A stretch of DNA of 17,400 bases from Bacteroidota bacterium. Lineage in GTDB: Bacteria > Bacteroidota > Rhodothermia > Balneolales > HLUCCA01. The notes beneath the pieces were generated by a model that made no database searches, was not told the DNA's origin, and saw nothing but the letters and a program-made list of their open reading frames with translations. The number at the start of each line of letters is the position of its first letter. Within the stretch, counting starts at the first letter, position 1. The stretch lies in NCBI GenBank assembly GCA_003448835.1, contig DLXM01000286.1, positions 1 through 17,400 of the forward strand. The letters run 5' to 3'. This document shows positions 1-7,847 of this stretch, in pieces. Both the position numbers and the translations under genes were made by a program.

Positions 1-1
1 C

Positions 2-685
2 GAAAGTGGTAAAAATCTGGTAACCATTGGCATCACTCCTTATCGCCCGGAAACAGGTTATGGATACATTCAAATGGATGAATCCAGTTTTGAAAAATCC
101 CATCAGGACAAAGTATACCTGGTAAAAACGTTTGCTGAAAAACCTGATCTTAAAACAGCTATCAGTTTTATGGAATCGGGTGATTTTTTATGGAATAGCG
201 GGATGTTCATCTGGACTGCAAATACCATTCTTGAGCAATTCAGCATCCACCAACCAACAATGCACCACGAAACAGAAGTTTTCAGAAGAAACCTTAATAA
301 GGATTTCAAAGCTGCATTAAATAATTTTTACGACCTCGTAACATCCATTTCAATCGATTACGGCATTATGGAAAAAGCTGATGCCGTTCACGTTATTCCT
401 GGTGAATTTGGATGGAGTGATGTTGGAAGTTGGCTTGCCGTTTATGAGCACGGAAATAAAGACGAGAACGGAAATGTGGTAGAGAATGAGTCCACAATTT
501 TATTCGATTCTCAAAATTGCCTCGTACGCACATCAAGCAAAAAATTAGTGACCATGGTCGGCCTAATGGGAGTTGGACTCATCGAAACTGATGACGCTAT
601 CGTGCTGTTGAAACTTGACGCTTCTCAGGATATTAAAAAAGTGGTAGACGAGCTTGATAAAAAGGGCTTTAAAAATTTGAAGTGA
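2..685 (+). CDS. mannose-1-phosphate guanylyltransferase, C-terminal part (5' end outside window)
   Basis: This enzyme transfers GMP from GTP to mannose-1-phosphate, giving GDP-mannose for cell-surface glycans. It is cytosolic. The reading frame is open from the first codon in the window (base 2), so the ATG at 74 is internal and the gene starts upstream. Before that ATG the frame encodes TIGITPYRPETGYGYIQ, the family's conserved Pro-rich/GYGYI segment. Further on are FAEKP (the family FVEKP motif), FLWNSGMF and the FGWSDVGSW sugar-binding segment, all standard for the nucleotidyltransferase domain. The visible part ends after the left-handed beta-helix-like tail, with no fused phosphomannose isomerase domain. 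It is therefore the short, monofunctional form (family length about 350 aa; about 227 codons are visible). It converges on the MBL-fold hydrolase gene, with about 200 bases between them. Confidence 0.93.
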   Translation, partial: ESGKNLVTIGITPYRPETGYGYIQMDESSFEKSHQDKVYLVKTFAEKPDLKTAISFMESGDFLWNSGMFIWTANTILEQFSIHQPTMHHETEVFRRNLNKDFKAALNNFYDLVTSISIDYGIMEKADAVHVIPGEFGWSDVGSWLAVYEHGNKDENGNVVENESTILFDSQNCLVRTSSKKLVTMVGLMGVGLIETDDAIVLLKLDASQDIKKVVDELDKKGFKNLK

Positions 686-883
686 TCCTACGAAAAGTTT
701 ATCGCCTCTTTGGATTAACATCGATTCAATTGGGCAATGCCGATCTGAAGTTTAATCATTGGTGCGGAACCATTTTTAGAGTTTAGCAACTCCAGGATTC
801 ATCTCGAATCAATTGGCATACCAGCGTGAAGGCTAATTTTTGCATTGGTCCCGTGTATAAAATTCTTCTGTAATCCCGGCAAC
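686..883. other. intergenic region between convergent genes, with an imperfect direct repeat
   Basis: These 198 bases separate two converging genes. No RNA gene or strong terminator is visible. A small stem (GAGTT/AACTC, 779-792, loop TAGC) lacks a following T-run on either strand. Two similar segments, 721-741 and 804-822, share TCGA(T/A)TCAATTGG followed by CA. One plus-strand frame stays open from the preceding stop to about 786 but has no start codon. Nothing here can be called a gene. Confidence 0.5.
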
Positions 884-1744
884 TTACAAGTAAATTACTT
901 GCTGGTCGAAAGCTAGCTTCATCCCATCAGGTAGCCGTTTATTGGTCTCAGCATGATGTACATATGACGACATATGAATAAAATAAACCTCCGGAATACC
1001 CGTTTTTCTTGCAATTTCGACCGACTCTGATACCGTAAAATGGGTTGGATGTGTGGGTTCCCATCGCAGTGCGTCTAAAATCAAGACCTTACAACCCTTA
1101 ATTAATTCCAGAGTAGATTCAGGAATAAAATTGGTGTCATTGATATATGCTAAATCATTGATCCTGAATCCATAGACCATTAAATCTCCGTGCATTACCG
1201 GTAAAGGTGTGATTCTACAATCCCGAAAATTAAACGGGGTGGATTCAGTATTGATATCGATATCAACAGATCCTGGTGTTTTCCCGGGTTCAAAAATATA
1301 ATCATAACGCCGTTCAATCGACTCCTTACAACTTGGCGTTGTAACTACCGGGATTGAAGCTTTTTGCATGTAATTGAATGGACGAAGATCGTCCAGACCA
1401 CCAATATGATCAAAATGCTCATGAGTAATCAAAAGGAGGTCTATTCTGCGTAATCCAGCTCGAATGGATTGCAAACGAAACTCAGGACCCACATCCACTA
1501 AAATTGAAGATTGTCTGGTTTGAACCCAGATAGAACTCCTCATCCTGTCATCTCTGAAATCACCGGTTGGTACCTCTCTTCCGAATCCACCCGCTACAGG
1601 GACCCCCATAGAAGTACCTGTACCTAAAAATGTCACTTTCATTCCATCCACAATCTCCTGATTTAAAGAAGCAGGCAGTGGTTTTTTAGGAGACTTCTCA
1701 AGAATCTCTTTAAACTGATGACTTTCAGGCAATGTACTTCCCAT
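884..1744 (-). CDS. MBL-fold metallo-hydrolase (PhnP-like, COG1235 type)
   Basis: A metallo-beta-lactamase fold hydrolase, probably a phosphodiesterase or similar enzyme with two metal ions; the substrate is unknown. Visible motifs, numbered from the ATG at 1744, are FLGTGTSMGVPV (39-50), the metal-binding HEHFDH (108-113), a third ligand His185 in VMHGD, the bridging Asp203 in YINDTN, and a C-terminal His in FIHMSSYVHH. The segment LDDLRPFNYMQ after the HxHxDH motif is typical of the PhnP-like group. The start is uncertain. The ATG at 1744 lies 8 bases after the upstream stop, as elsewhere in this operon, but adds 34 residues before the usual family start MKVTFLGTG. The ATG at 1642 fits the family length better and has AGGAG about 12 bases upstream. 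It is the third gene of a minus-strand operon with an exported barrel protein and a small hypothetical protein. Confidence 0.88.
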   Translation of the reverse strand: MGSTLPESHQFKEILEKSPKKPLPASLNQEIVDGMKVTFLGTGTSMGVPVAGGFGREVPTGDFRDDRMRSSIWVQTRQSSILVDVGPEFRLQSIRAGLRRIDLLLITHEHFDHIGGLDDLRPFNYMQKASIPVVTTPSCKESIERRYDYIFEPGKTPGSVDIDINTESTPFNFRDCRITPLPVMHGDLMVYGFRINDLAYINDTNFIPESTLELIKGCKVLILDALRWEPTHPTHFTVSESVEIARKTGIPEVYFIHMSSYVHHAETNKRLPDGMKLAFDQQVIYL

Positions 1745-1752
1745 TTAGTAAG

Positions 1753-2049
1753 TTAATTTCCCTCAAAATTAAACTCAGGTTCATTGTTTGCTTCCAGTCT
1801 TTCCCAAACGATTTCTAATTCTTTCCGAACAATTGGTTTCAGGTAAAGCTCTTCATGTTTTTGTGAAAGAATGAATTTTGCTAACGTTCCGATGTGCATT
1901 TCAACCGGATAGTTTTTATTTAGCATGATAATCCGCTCTCCATCCAGCACACAATTACTACCGCGAAAATTCCCTTTTTCCTTCCGGATTTTAAAACCCA
2001 GTTTTCCTACTACCTCTTCAAGTTCAAGTATGAGTTTATCCGGTTTCAT
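1753..2049 (-). CDS. small conserved hypothetical protein (98 aa)
   Basis: I do not recognise a named family. The protein is soluble, charged and has no signal peptide or membrane segment. It begins with a predicted helix (LILELEEVVGKLGFKIR), then KGNFRGSNCVLDGERIIMLN, which reads as a small beta section with a Gly/Cys turn, and ends in a helical part (LYLKPIVRKELEIVWERLE) and an acidic tail. I chose the ATG at 2049 rather than an in-frame TTG two codons upstream; it lies 8 bases after the stop of the barrel gene. The MBL gene follows after 8 bases, so the three genes are almost certainly co-transcribed. It reads like an orphan protein conserved in related bacteria, but that is an impression, not a search result. 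Confidence 0.75.
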   Translation of the reverse strand: MKPDKLILELEEVVGKLGFKIRKEKGNFRGSNCVLDGERIIMLNKNYPVEMHIGTLAKFILSQKHEELYLKPIVRKELEIVWERLEANNEPEFNFEGN

Positions 2050-2057
2050 AATCAAAA

Positions 2058-2810
2058 CTAAAATGTAATTCCAAGTGTAATAGACTGTTGTGTAGCCAGG
2101 TGGTCGTATCGGGCATCATCAAGCTTATATTTTCTGGAATTTAACTCTACACCAATTACCAAGCCATATTGCCGATAAATAGCATCAAAATATAATTTAT
2201 TCTTTAACCCAAGGTCAGTTGCTGTCCCACCTGAATTACCAAACCCCGAAACCGAAAATGAATATCCGCCACTACCACTTACTAAAAATCTAACTTTTTG
2301 TGATAATCTAGCTCTCATTTCGAGGCCACTATGTATGCCGAATGTATTCTGTTTGAACTCCTGATTTGCAAAAATGTCATTATTTCGAACGATGACGTAG
2401 TCGCTTGATAGTTTTAATGGTAATAGTACTCGAAAAGCTGAGCTGTTTATCAATCCAATAGAGTTACCGATACTTGCACCGACTTGCGAGTATGAATTAT
2501 TAAAATCACCCAATGATCTGCCAAACAATCCGTATGCAGAAAATCCAACCATGTCGATGCTTACATGATACAGAGGCTCTGAAAATTCAAATGTTTGTCC
2601 AACGTTATTACCCGGTTGTCCACCTGTTATTGCTGACCCTCTATGTGCAAAATTCATGTAACTTATACCAAAATTGATTGCCATATCGGGTACAAAACTT
2701 GTTTGCTGCCGTTGAGGTTCCACCGAAAACATTTGAGCGGTCGCGGATGTCGGTGTAAACAGGTAAATTACTGTCAAACAAATAGCTAAATACTTTATTG
2801 ATTGTTTCAC
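2058..2810 (-). CDS. exported beta-barrel-like outer membrane protein, function unknown
   Basis: The first 26 residues form a clear signal peptide: a basic start (MKQSIK), a hydrophobic core and a TSATA cleavage region. The mature part is rich in alternating polar/hydrophobic strands, Gly and aromatic residues (for example KVRFLVSGSGGYSFSVSG) and ends in Phe (QSITLGITF), the usual outer-membrane barrel signature. No catalytic motif is visible. At 250 aa it would form a small barrel of about 8 to 10 strands. Translation starts at GTG (2808-2810): no in-frame ATG precedes it, and this start gives an intact signal peptide. It is the first gene of an operon with the 98-aa protein and the MBL hydrolase and is divergent from the peroxidase gene, with 62 bases between the two starts. 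Function is not predictable from sequence alone. Confidence 0.8.
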   Translation of the reverse strand: MKQSIKYLAICLTVIYLFTPTSATAQMFSVEPQRQQTSFVPDMAINFGISYMNFAHRGSAITGGQPGNNVGQTFEFSEPLYHVSIDMVGFSAYGLFGRSLGDFNNSYSQVGASIGNSIGLINSSAFRVLLPLKLSSDYVIVRNNDIFANQEFKQNTFGIHSGLEMRARLSQKVRFLVSGSGGYSFSVSGFGNSGGTATDLGLKNKLYFDAIYRQYGLVIGVELNSRKYKLDDARYDHLATQQSITLGITF

Positions 2811-2827
2811 GATGGAACGATTTGAGT

Positions 2828-2835
2828 TAAATTTG
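2828..2835 (+). promoter_or_regulatory. candidate -7 box (TAAATTTG) for the peroxidase gene
   Basis: TAAATTTG matches TAnnTTTG exactly and lies 37 bases before the ATG at 2873, giving a leader of about 30 bases. About 20 bases upstream is TTT (2805-2807) in place of the ideal TTTG. It lies in the same divergent region as the minus-strand candidate. Confidence 0.35.
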
Positions 2836-2865
2836 AATTAATGGAATATCACCTAAAGCCAAAAA

Positions 2866-2873
2866 CAAAGATA
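2866..2873 (-). promoter_or_regulatory. candidate -7 box (TATCTTTG) for the barrel operon
   Basis: On the minus strand TATCTTTG matches the Bacteroidetes housekeeping -7 consensus TAnnTTTG and lies 55 bases before the GTG start at 2810. No good TTTG-type -33 element is seen at the usual distance, so support is weak. Confidence 0.3.
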
Positions 2874-3424
2874 TGAAAATCATACTAACACTAATATTAT
2901 TAGCTTCATTCATGACAGCTTCAATAAACAACAATCCGAACAGCATCCACGAATTTACGAAAAAAGATATTCGCGGGAAGGAAGTAAATCTGGAAGATTA
3001 TAAAGGGAAAGTGGTTTTAATTGTAAATACTGCTTCAAAATGTGGTTTTACTCCACAATATAAAGGTCTTCAGGAATTACACGAGAAATATCAAGGAAAA
3101 GATTTTGCAATCCTTGGGTTTCCGGCAAATAATTTTAATGAACAAGAACCGGGTTCAAACGAAGATATCGCTGAATTTTGTGAACTCAATTATGGTGTAA
3201 AATTTCAAATGTTTTCAAAAGTCTCCGTAAAGGGTGACGATCAGGATCCATTTTTTGCATATTTGACCACACAACCAAATTCAGATTTTACCGGTGATAT
3301 TAACTGGAACTTCGAAAAATTTCTCATCGATAAAGATGGAAAAGTTGTTCGTCGTTTCAGAAGTCGGGTTGAGCCAATGAGTGAAGATTTAATCAGTTCA
3401 ATTGAATCAGAATTGAACAAGTAA
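2873..3424 (+). CDS. glutathione peroxidase family thiol peroxidase, probably exported
   Basis: This reduces hydrogen peroxide and organic peroxides using thiols. The peroxidatic residue is Cys57 (NTASKCGFTPQYKGL), a Cys and not selenocysteine. The rest of the catalytic tetrad is present: Gln91 in NEQEPG, and Trp145/Asn146 in NWNFEKFL. Cys103 in IAEFCELNYG is where the resolving Cys lies in thioredoxin-dependent family members, so thioredoxin is the likelier reductant; that is inference. The FPCNQFG motif of many homologues reads FPANNFN, so that extra Cys is absent. The first 17 or so residues (MKIILTLILLASFMTAS) are hydrophobic and look like a signal peptide; typical cytosolic forms are about 160 aa, against 183 here. 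The gene stands alone and ends in a bidirectional terminator. Confidence 0.92.
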   Translation: MKIILTLILLASFMTASINNNPNSIHEFTKKDIRGKEVNLEDYKGKVVLIVNTASKCGFTPQYKGLQELHEKYQGKDFAILGFPANNFNEQEPGSNEDIAEFCELNYGVKFQMFSKVSVKGDDQDPFFAYLTTQPNSDFTGDINWNFEKFLIDKDGKVVRRFRSRVEPMSEDLISSIESELNK

Positions 3425-3460
3425 AAAGTTAAACCTCTTTTATAAAACTTATACCTTACA

Positions 3461-3497
3461 AAAAAGGGATTACATCTGAGCGGTGCAATCCCTTTTT
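3461..3497. terminator. bidirectional Rho-independent terminator
   Basis: An 11-bp perfect inverted repeat, AAAAAGGGATT (3461-3471) and AATCCCTTTTT (3487-3497), with a 15-base spacer. It gives a T-run on both strands and lies between the converging peroxidase and apaG genes, so it can end both transcripts. Confidence 0.85.
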
Positions 3498-3507
3498 CTC
3501 TTTGATA

Positions 3508-3891
3508 TCAATTCATCAGGTGCGACCGCAATAGAAATTTGGGTATTGTCACTTTAATTTTTTGACCATCCTCTTTAAGCATCTCATAATAACCCTCCAT
3601 AGTACCTTCAAAAGTTTTTAGTACGCTGAAGCTATTATAATTATGAGATTCTCCAGGCAAAATTACAGGTTGACGTCCAACTACTCCCTCGCCATATACT
3701 TCGTGTGATTCACCACTTGAATCCTGAATAAACCATTGTCTATGAGTAAGTTGAACCGTATCAATTCCCAAGTTTTCAATCGTAACAAAATATGCAAAAA
3801 CAAACCGTGCGCTAATTGGATCAGACTCTTTTTCGACGTAAATAGGCTGTACGCTGATCTTGATGTCGTGTGTTATTTCGGTAAATGTCAT
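3508..3891 (-). CDS. apaG: ApaG-domain protein
   Basis: A 127-residue single-domain ApaG protein, the usual family length. It shows the family blocks: VTIENLG, VQLTHRQWFIQDSSG, the signature EVYGEGVVGRQPVILPGE, the Tyr/Ser-rich strand and GTMEGYYEM, then VTIPKFLL at the C-terminus. The fold is a small beta-sandwich of the fibronectin type III kind. In Proteobacteria the name comes from linkage to apaH and a loose association with cobalt resistance; the biochemical role is unsettled. The ATG at 3891 is preceded by AGGA at a good distance. It lies 114 bases downstream of metH on the same strand, without apaH or ksgA beside it. Confidence 0.93.
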   Translation of the reverse strand: MTFTEITHDIKISVQPIYVEKESDPISARFVFAYFVTIENLGIDTVQLTHRQWFIQDSSGESHEVYGEGVVGRQPVILPGESHNYNSFSVLKTFEGTMEGYYEMLKEDGQKIKVTIPKFLLRSHLMN

Positions 3892-4005
3892 ACAGATCCT
3901 GGTTTTAGAATTACAATTGACCTTCCAAAAAACTTAACCAAGCTACCCTCTTAATTCAATCCCGGCCCGAGTAATATACAATGTTTTTTTAATTCACCAA
4001 GTCAA

Positions 4006-7000
4006 TTATGAAGGGTGAACCAAACCACAATCACATTTTATTTCGGGTTTAGGATTTGCCGCTGTTCCCTTATATCCAATAATTGGAGACAACCATTTTT
4101 CAATTTGAGCGATACTCATTCCCTTACGAAGATGATAATCAATTACTTGATCTTTGTCGATATCCCCCAACCTGAAATATTCAGAATCAGGATGTGCAAA
4201 ATACCATCCACAGACCGATGCCGCAGGATCCATTGCAAAATTTTCGGTTAAACTTACCCCGGTATTTTTTTCCGCATTCAGTAATTCAAATAAAAACGGC
4301 TTTTCTGTATGATCCGGATTTGCAGGATAACCCGGTGCCGGACGAATTCCACGATATCCTTCTTTGATTAACTCTTCGTTCGTAAGATTTTCAGCCACCG
4401 CATAACCCCAATACTGAGTCCTGACTTGTTCGTGTAAATACTCAGCAAAAGCTTCCGCCAACCGATCGGCCAGCGCTTTCACCATTATCGATGAGTAATC
4501 GTCGTGATCTTTCTGGAATTTCTCTAATAACTTTTCGATCCCGATACCAGCCGTGACCACAAATGCCCCAATATGATCAGCTTTTCCACTGTCTGCCGGT
4601 GCAATGAAATCTGCCAGCGATTTATTTGGTTGCCCGGCACGTTTAACGGTTTGCTGTCGCAACATGTGAATTGTCGACTTTACAGCCGTGCGCGATTCGT
4701 TTTCATAAATATGGATGTCATCACCGTCCGAATTTGCAGGAAACAAGCCAATTGTCGCCTTGGCTTTTAGTGATCCATCACGAATGATGTCATCGAGTAA
4801 TCGATTAGCGTCGTCAAATAATTTACGCGCTTCGTGTCCAACTATGTCATCCTCCAGAATAGCCGGATACTTGCCTGTGAGCTGCCAGGTAATGAAGAAC
4901 GGCGTCCAGTCGATGTAGGGCCTCAGCGTCGCTATCGGGAGGTCATTGATTACGGTAACGCCCGGTGAATTGGGTGCTTTTGGCTCAAATCCGTTCCAAT
5001 TAATTTGGGTCTTGTTCTCGCGCGCCTTTTCGAGCGACAACATTTGTTTAACTTGCTTACGCCGACCATAATCTTCGCGAACCTGTTCATATTCAATTCG
5101 GACTTCTTCCAGATATTGCTCTTTATACTCATCAGATACCAGCTTACTCACAATAGGAACACTTCTGGATGCATCCAATACATGGATGGTTGTCCCACTA
5201 TATTCAGGTGCAATTTTAACCGCAGTATGGACCCTTGACGTAGTAGCTCCACCAATTAAAAGGGGCAAGCTCATTCCACGTCGCTCCATTTCTGCCGCAA
5301 TATCCACCATTTCATCCAATGACGGAGTTATTAACCCACTCAGACCAATCACATCAGCGCCAACTTCCAAAGCAGTGTCCAGGATTTTCTCTTTGGGAAC
5401 CATCACACCTAAATCCACCACTTCATAATTATTACACGCAAGAACCACTCCAACGATATTTTTTCCAATATCGTGAACATCTCCTTTAACTGTTGCTAGC
5501 AGTACTTTTGCGCGCGGACGACTATCTGATTGTGCCAGTTTTTCAGCCTCAATAAATGGTATCAGATGAGCAACGGCTTTCTTCATAACCCGGGCACTTT
5601 TCACCACCTGTGGTAAAAACATCTTTCCTGCGCCGAAAAGATCTCCCACAACATTCATTCCATCCATTAACGGACCTTCAATCACGCTTAGGGGACTGTC
5701 TGCCTGTATTCGAGCTTCTTCAATATCTGAATCAATAAATTCAACATTTCCCTTTACCAATGCGTGAGACAAACGTTCGTTAACCGGAAGACTTCTCCAG
5801 GAGTCAACTTTGACCTCTTGTTTATCTTTTGCTTTTACAGAATCGGCATAATCAACCAAGCGCTCCGTTGCATCTGAACGACGATTCAAAAGAACATCCT
5901 CAACCAATTCTCGGAGTTTGGGTTCTATTTCGTCATAAACTTCAATCTGCCCGGCATTTACAATCCCCATGTCCATTCCGGCTTGAATTGCATGGTATAA
6001 AAATGCCGTATGCATCGCTTCGCGAACTGTATTATTTCCACGAAACGAAAACGAAATATTACTAACACCGCCACTTACTTTAGCTAATGGCAAATTCGCC
6101 TTGATCCATTTTGTAGCTTCGATGAAATCCACCGCATAATTATTATGCTCTTCAATACCGGTTGCAACGGTTAGAATATTCGGGTCAAATATTACATCCT
6201 GTGCCGGAAATCCAACAACTTCAGTCAAAATCTTATACGCCCGGGCACATATTTCAATACGTCGATCAAGTGAATCGGCTTGACCTTGTTCATCAAAAGC
6301 CATTACAATAACCGCTGCGCCATATCTTCGTATCGTTTTCGCCTGTTCTATGAACCTCGCTTCACCTTCTTTTAATGATATTGAATTCACAATCGCTTTC
6401 CCCTGAATGCAATTCAATCCAGCTTTCAATACACTCCATTTCGACGAATCGATCATGAATGGCACTTTTGTGATATCAGGTTCAGAAGCCAATAAATTCA
6501 AAAATCTCACCATGGCCGCTTCAGAATCAAGCATTCCCTCATCCATATTGATATCAATGATCTGGGCACCATTCTCAACTTGTTGACGAGCTACTCTCAA
6601 AGCTGAATCAAAATCATTCTTGAGAATGTGATTAGCGAATATTTTAGATCCGGTGACATTCGTTCGCTCACCAATATTTACAAAATTTGTCTCAGGACGA
6701 ATTACCAGCGCTTCGAGTCCGCTTAGTCTCAAATATGGCTCAATTTGTGGCTTAACCCGCGGTTTAATTCCGACCACGCTTTGAGCAATCGCGTTGATAT
6801 GTTCAGGCTGAGTACCACAACAACCGCCAACAATATTTAAAAACCCTGATCGGCCATAATCGCGTATCTGGTCGGCCATATACTCGGGACTCTCATCATA
6901 CCCACCAAATTCATTTGGAAGGCCTGCATTTGGGTATAAACTCACCCGACAAGTCGCAACACGCGATAATTCCTGAATAAATGGGCGCATTTGACGAGAT

Positions 7001-7752
7001 CCAAGCGCACAATTCAAACCAACGCTCAATAAATAAGGCATATGCGAAACAGAAACCCAAAAAGCTTCTGTTGTCTGACCCGAAAGTGTCCTGCCACTCG
7101 CATCCACTATGGTACCCGAAATCATAACCGGGACTACCTTGCCACTATCTTCAAAAAACTCTTGAATAGCGAATAGGGCAGCTTTACAATTTAATGTATC
7201 AAAAACAGTTTCAACCAAAAGAACATCCACACCACCATCTATGAGTCCGCGAATTTGTTCTTTGTATGCGGATGCAACATCGTGAAACGTCACTGCCCGA
7301 TAAGCAGGGTCATTTACATCAGGCGATAAGGTTAGGGTACGATTTGTTGGACCTATTGCACCCGCAACAAAACGAGGTTTATCAGGATTTTGAGCGGTGA
7401 ATTTGTCAGCAGCTTTTTTTGCGATTTTTGCAGATTCAAAATTCAGCTCATAAGTCAATTCTATCTGATGATAATCAGCCAGCGATATCGGATTGGCATT
7501 AAATGTATTCGTCTCAAGAATGTCTGCACCTGCAGCAAGAAACTTTGAGTGAATTTCTTCAATGATATGTGGCTGGGTTAGACTTAAAAGATCATTATTC
7601 CCCTTTAAATCGTGCTTGTTATCTGCAAAACGAGTTCCTCTGTAATCCGCTTCCGATAATTTGTACAACTGGATCATCGTCCCCATCGCACCGTCAATGA
7701 TGAGAATACGTTTGTTTAGCTCTTGTACTATTGGATGCTCTTCTAAAATCAT
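4006..7752 (-). CDS. metH: cobalamin-dependent methionine synthase, full length
   Basis: This methylates homocysteine to methionine with methylcobalamin, taking the methyl group from 5-methyltetrahydrofolate. At 1248 aa it has all four modules. The homocysteine domain (about 1-330) carries zinc ligands Cys248 (GLNCALG) and Cys311/Cys312 (GGCCGT). The pterin-binding domain (about 350-620) includes [11 protein letters not shown] and the [10 protein letters not shown] segment. The cobalamin-binding module (about 650-900) has the lower-ligand motif DVHDIG with His760. The AdoMet reactivation domain (about 920-1240) has [15 protein letters not shown] with Arg1137. These positions almost match E. 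coli MetH. The ATG at 7752 has AGGGA directly upstream. No cobalamin or SAM riboswitch fits in the 95 bases before it. It lies downstream of tyrA on the same strand and could be co-transcribed. Confidence 0.98.
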   Translation of the reverse strand: MILEEHPIVQELNKRILIIDGAMGTMIQLYKLSEADYRGTRFADNKHDLKGNNDLLSLTQPHIIEEIHSKFLAAGADILETNTFNANPISLADYHQIELTYELNFESAKIAKKAADKFTAQNPDKPRFVAGAIGPTNRTLTLSPDVNDPAYRAVTFHDVASAYKEQIRGLIDGGVDVLLVETVFDTLNCKAALFAIQEFFEDSGKVVPVMISGTIVDASGRTLSGQTTEAFWVSVSHMPYLLSVGLNCALGSRQMRPFIQELSRVATCRVSLYPNAGLPNEFGGYDESPEYMADQIRDYGRSGFLNIVGGCCGTQPEHINAIAQSVVGIKPRVKPQIEPYLRLSGLEALVIRPETNFVNIGERTNVTGSKIFANHILKNDFDSALRVARQQVENGAQIIDINMDEGMLDSEAAMVRFLNLLASEPDITKVPFMIDSSKWSVLKAGLNCIQGKAIVNSISLKEGEARFIEQAKTIRRYGAAVIVMAFDEQGQADSLDRRIEICARAYKILTEVVGFPAQDVIFDPNILTVATGIEEHNNYAVDFIEATKWIKANLPLAKVSGGVSNISFSFRGNNTVREAMHTAFLYHAIQAGMDMGIVNAGQIEVYDEIEPKLRELVEDVLLNRRSDATERLVDYADSVKAKDKQEVKVDSWRSLPVNERLSHALVKGNVEFIDSDIEEARIQADSPLSVIEGPLMDGMNVVGDLFGAGKMFLPQVVKSARVMKKAVAHLIPFIEAEKLAQSDSRPRAKVLLATVKGDVHDIGKNIVGVVLACNNYEVVDLGVMVPKEKILDTALEVGADVIGLSGLITPSLDEMVDIAAEMERRGMSLPLLIGGATTSRVHTAVKIAPEYSGTTIHVLDASRSVPIVSKLVSDEYKEQYLEEVRIEYEQVREDYGRRKQVKQMLSLEKARENKTQINWNGFEPKAPNSPGVTVINDLPIATLRPYIDWTPFFITWQLTGKYPAILEDDIVGHEARKLFDDANRLLDDIIRDGSLKAKATIGLFPANSDGDDIHIYENESRTAVKSTIHMLRQQTVKRAGQPNKSLADFIAPADSGKADHIGAFVVTAGIGIEKLLEKFQKDHDDYSSIMVKALADRLAEAFAEYLHEQVRTQYWGYAVAENLTNEELIKEGYRGIRPAPGYPANPDHTEKPFLFELLNAEKNTGVSLTENFAMDPAASVCGWYFAHPDSEYFRLGDIDKDQVIDYHLRKGMSIAQIEKWLSPIIGYKGTAANPKPEIKCDCGLVHPS

Positions 7753-7847
7753 TCCCTAAACTTTCAACTGATTGATATAATGCTGACTAAAATTCGCCCA
7801 AAGTGAAATTCTGACGCGAAAATTGTTAACCCACAATATACGAATAA

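Noticed and set aside
779..792. Small hairpin GAGTT/AACTC as a terminator
   Set aside because: Only a 5-bp stem and no T-run on either strand.
4015..6065. Several plus-strand frames of 65-80 codons opposite metH
   Set aside because: All lie antisense to the intact 1248-codon metH, with no ribosome binding sites or family resemblance.
7753..7847. Cobalamin or SAM riboswitch upstream of metH
   Set aside because: Only 95 bases separate tyrA and metH, too short for a cobalamin riboswitch, and no conserved B12-box or SAM-type core is visible.
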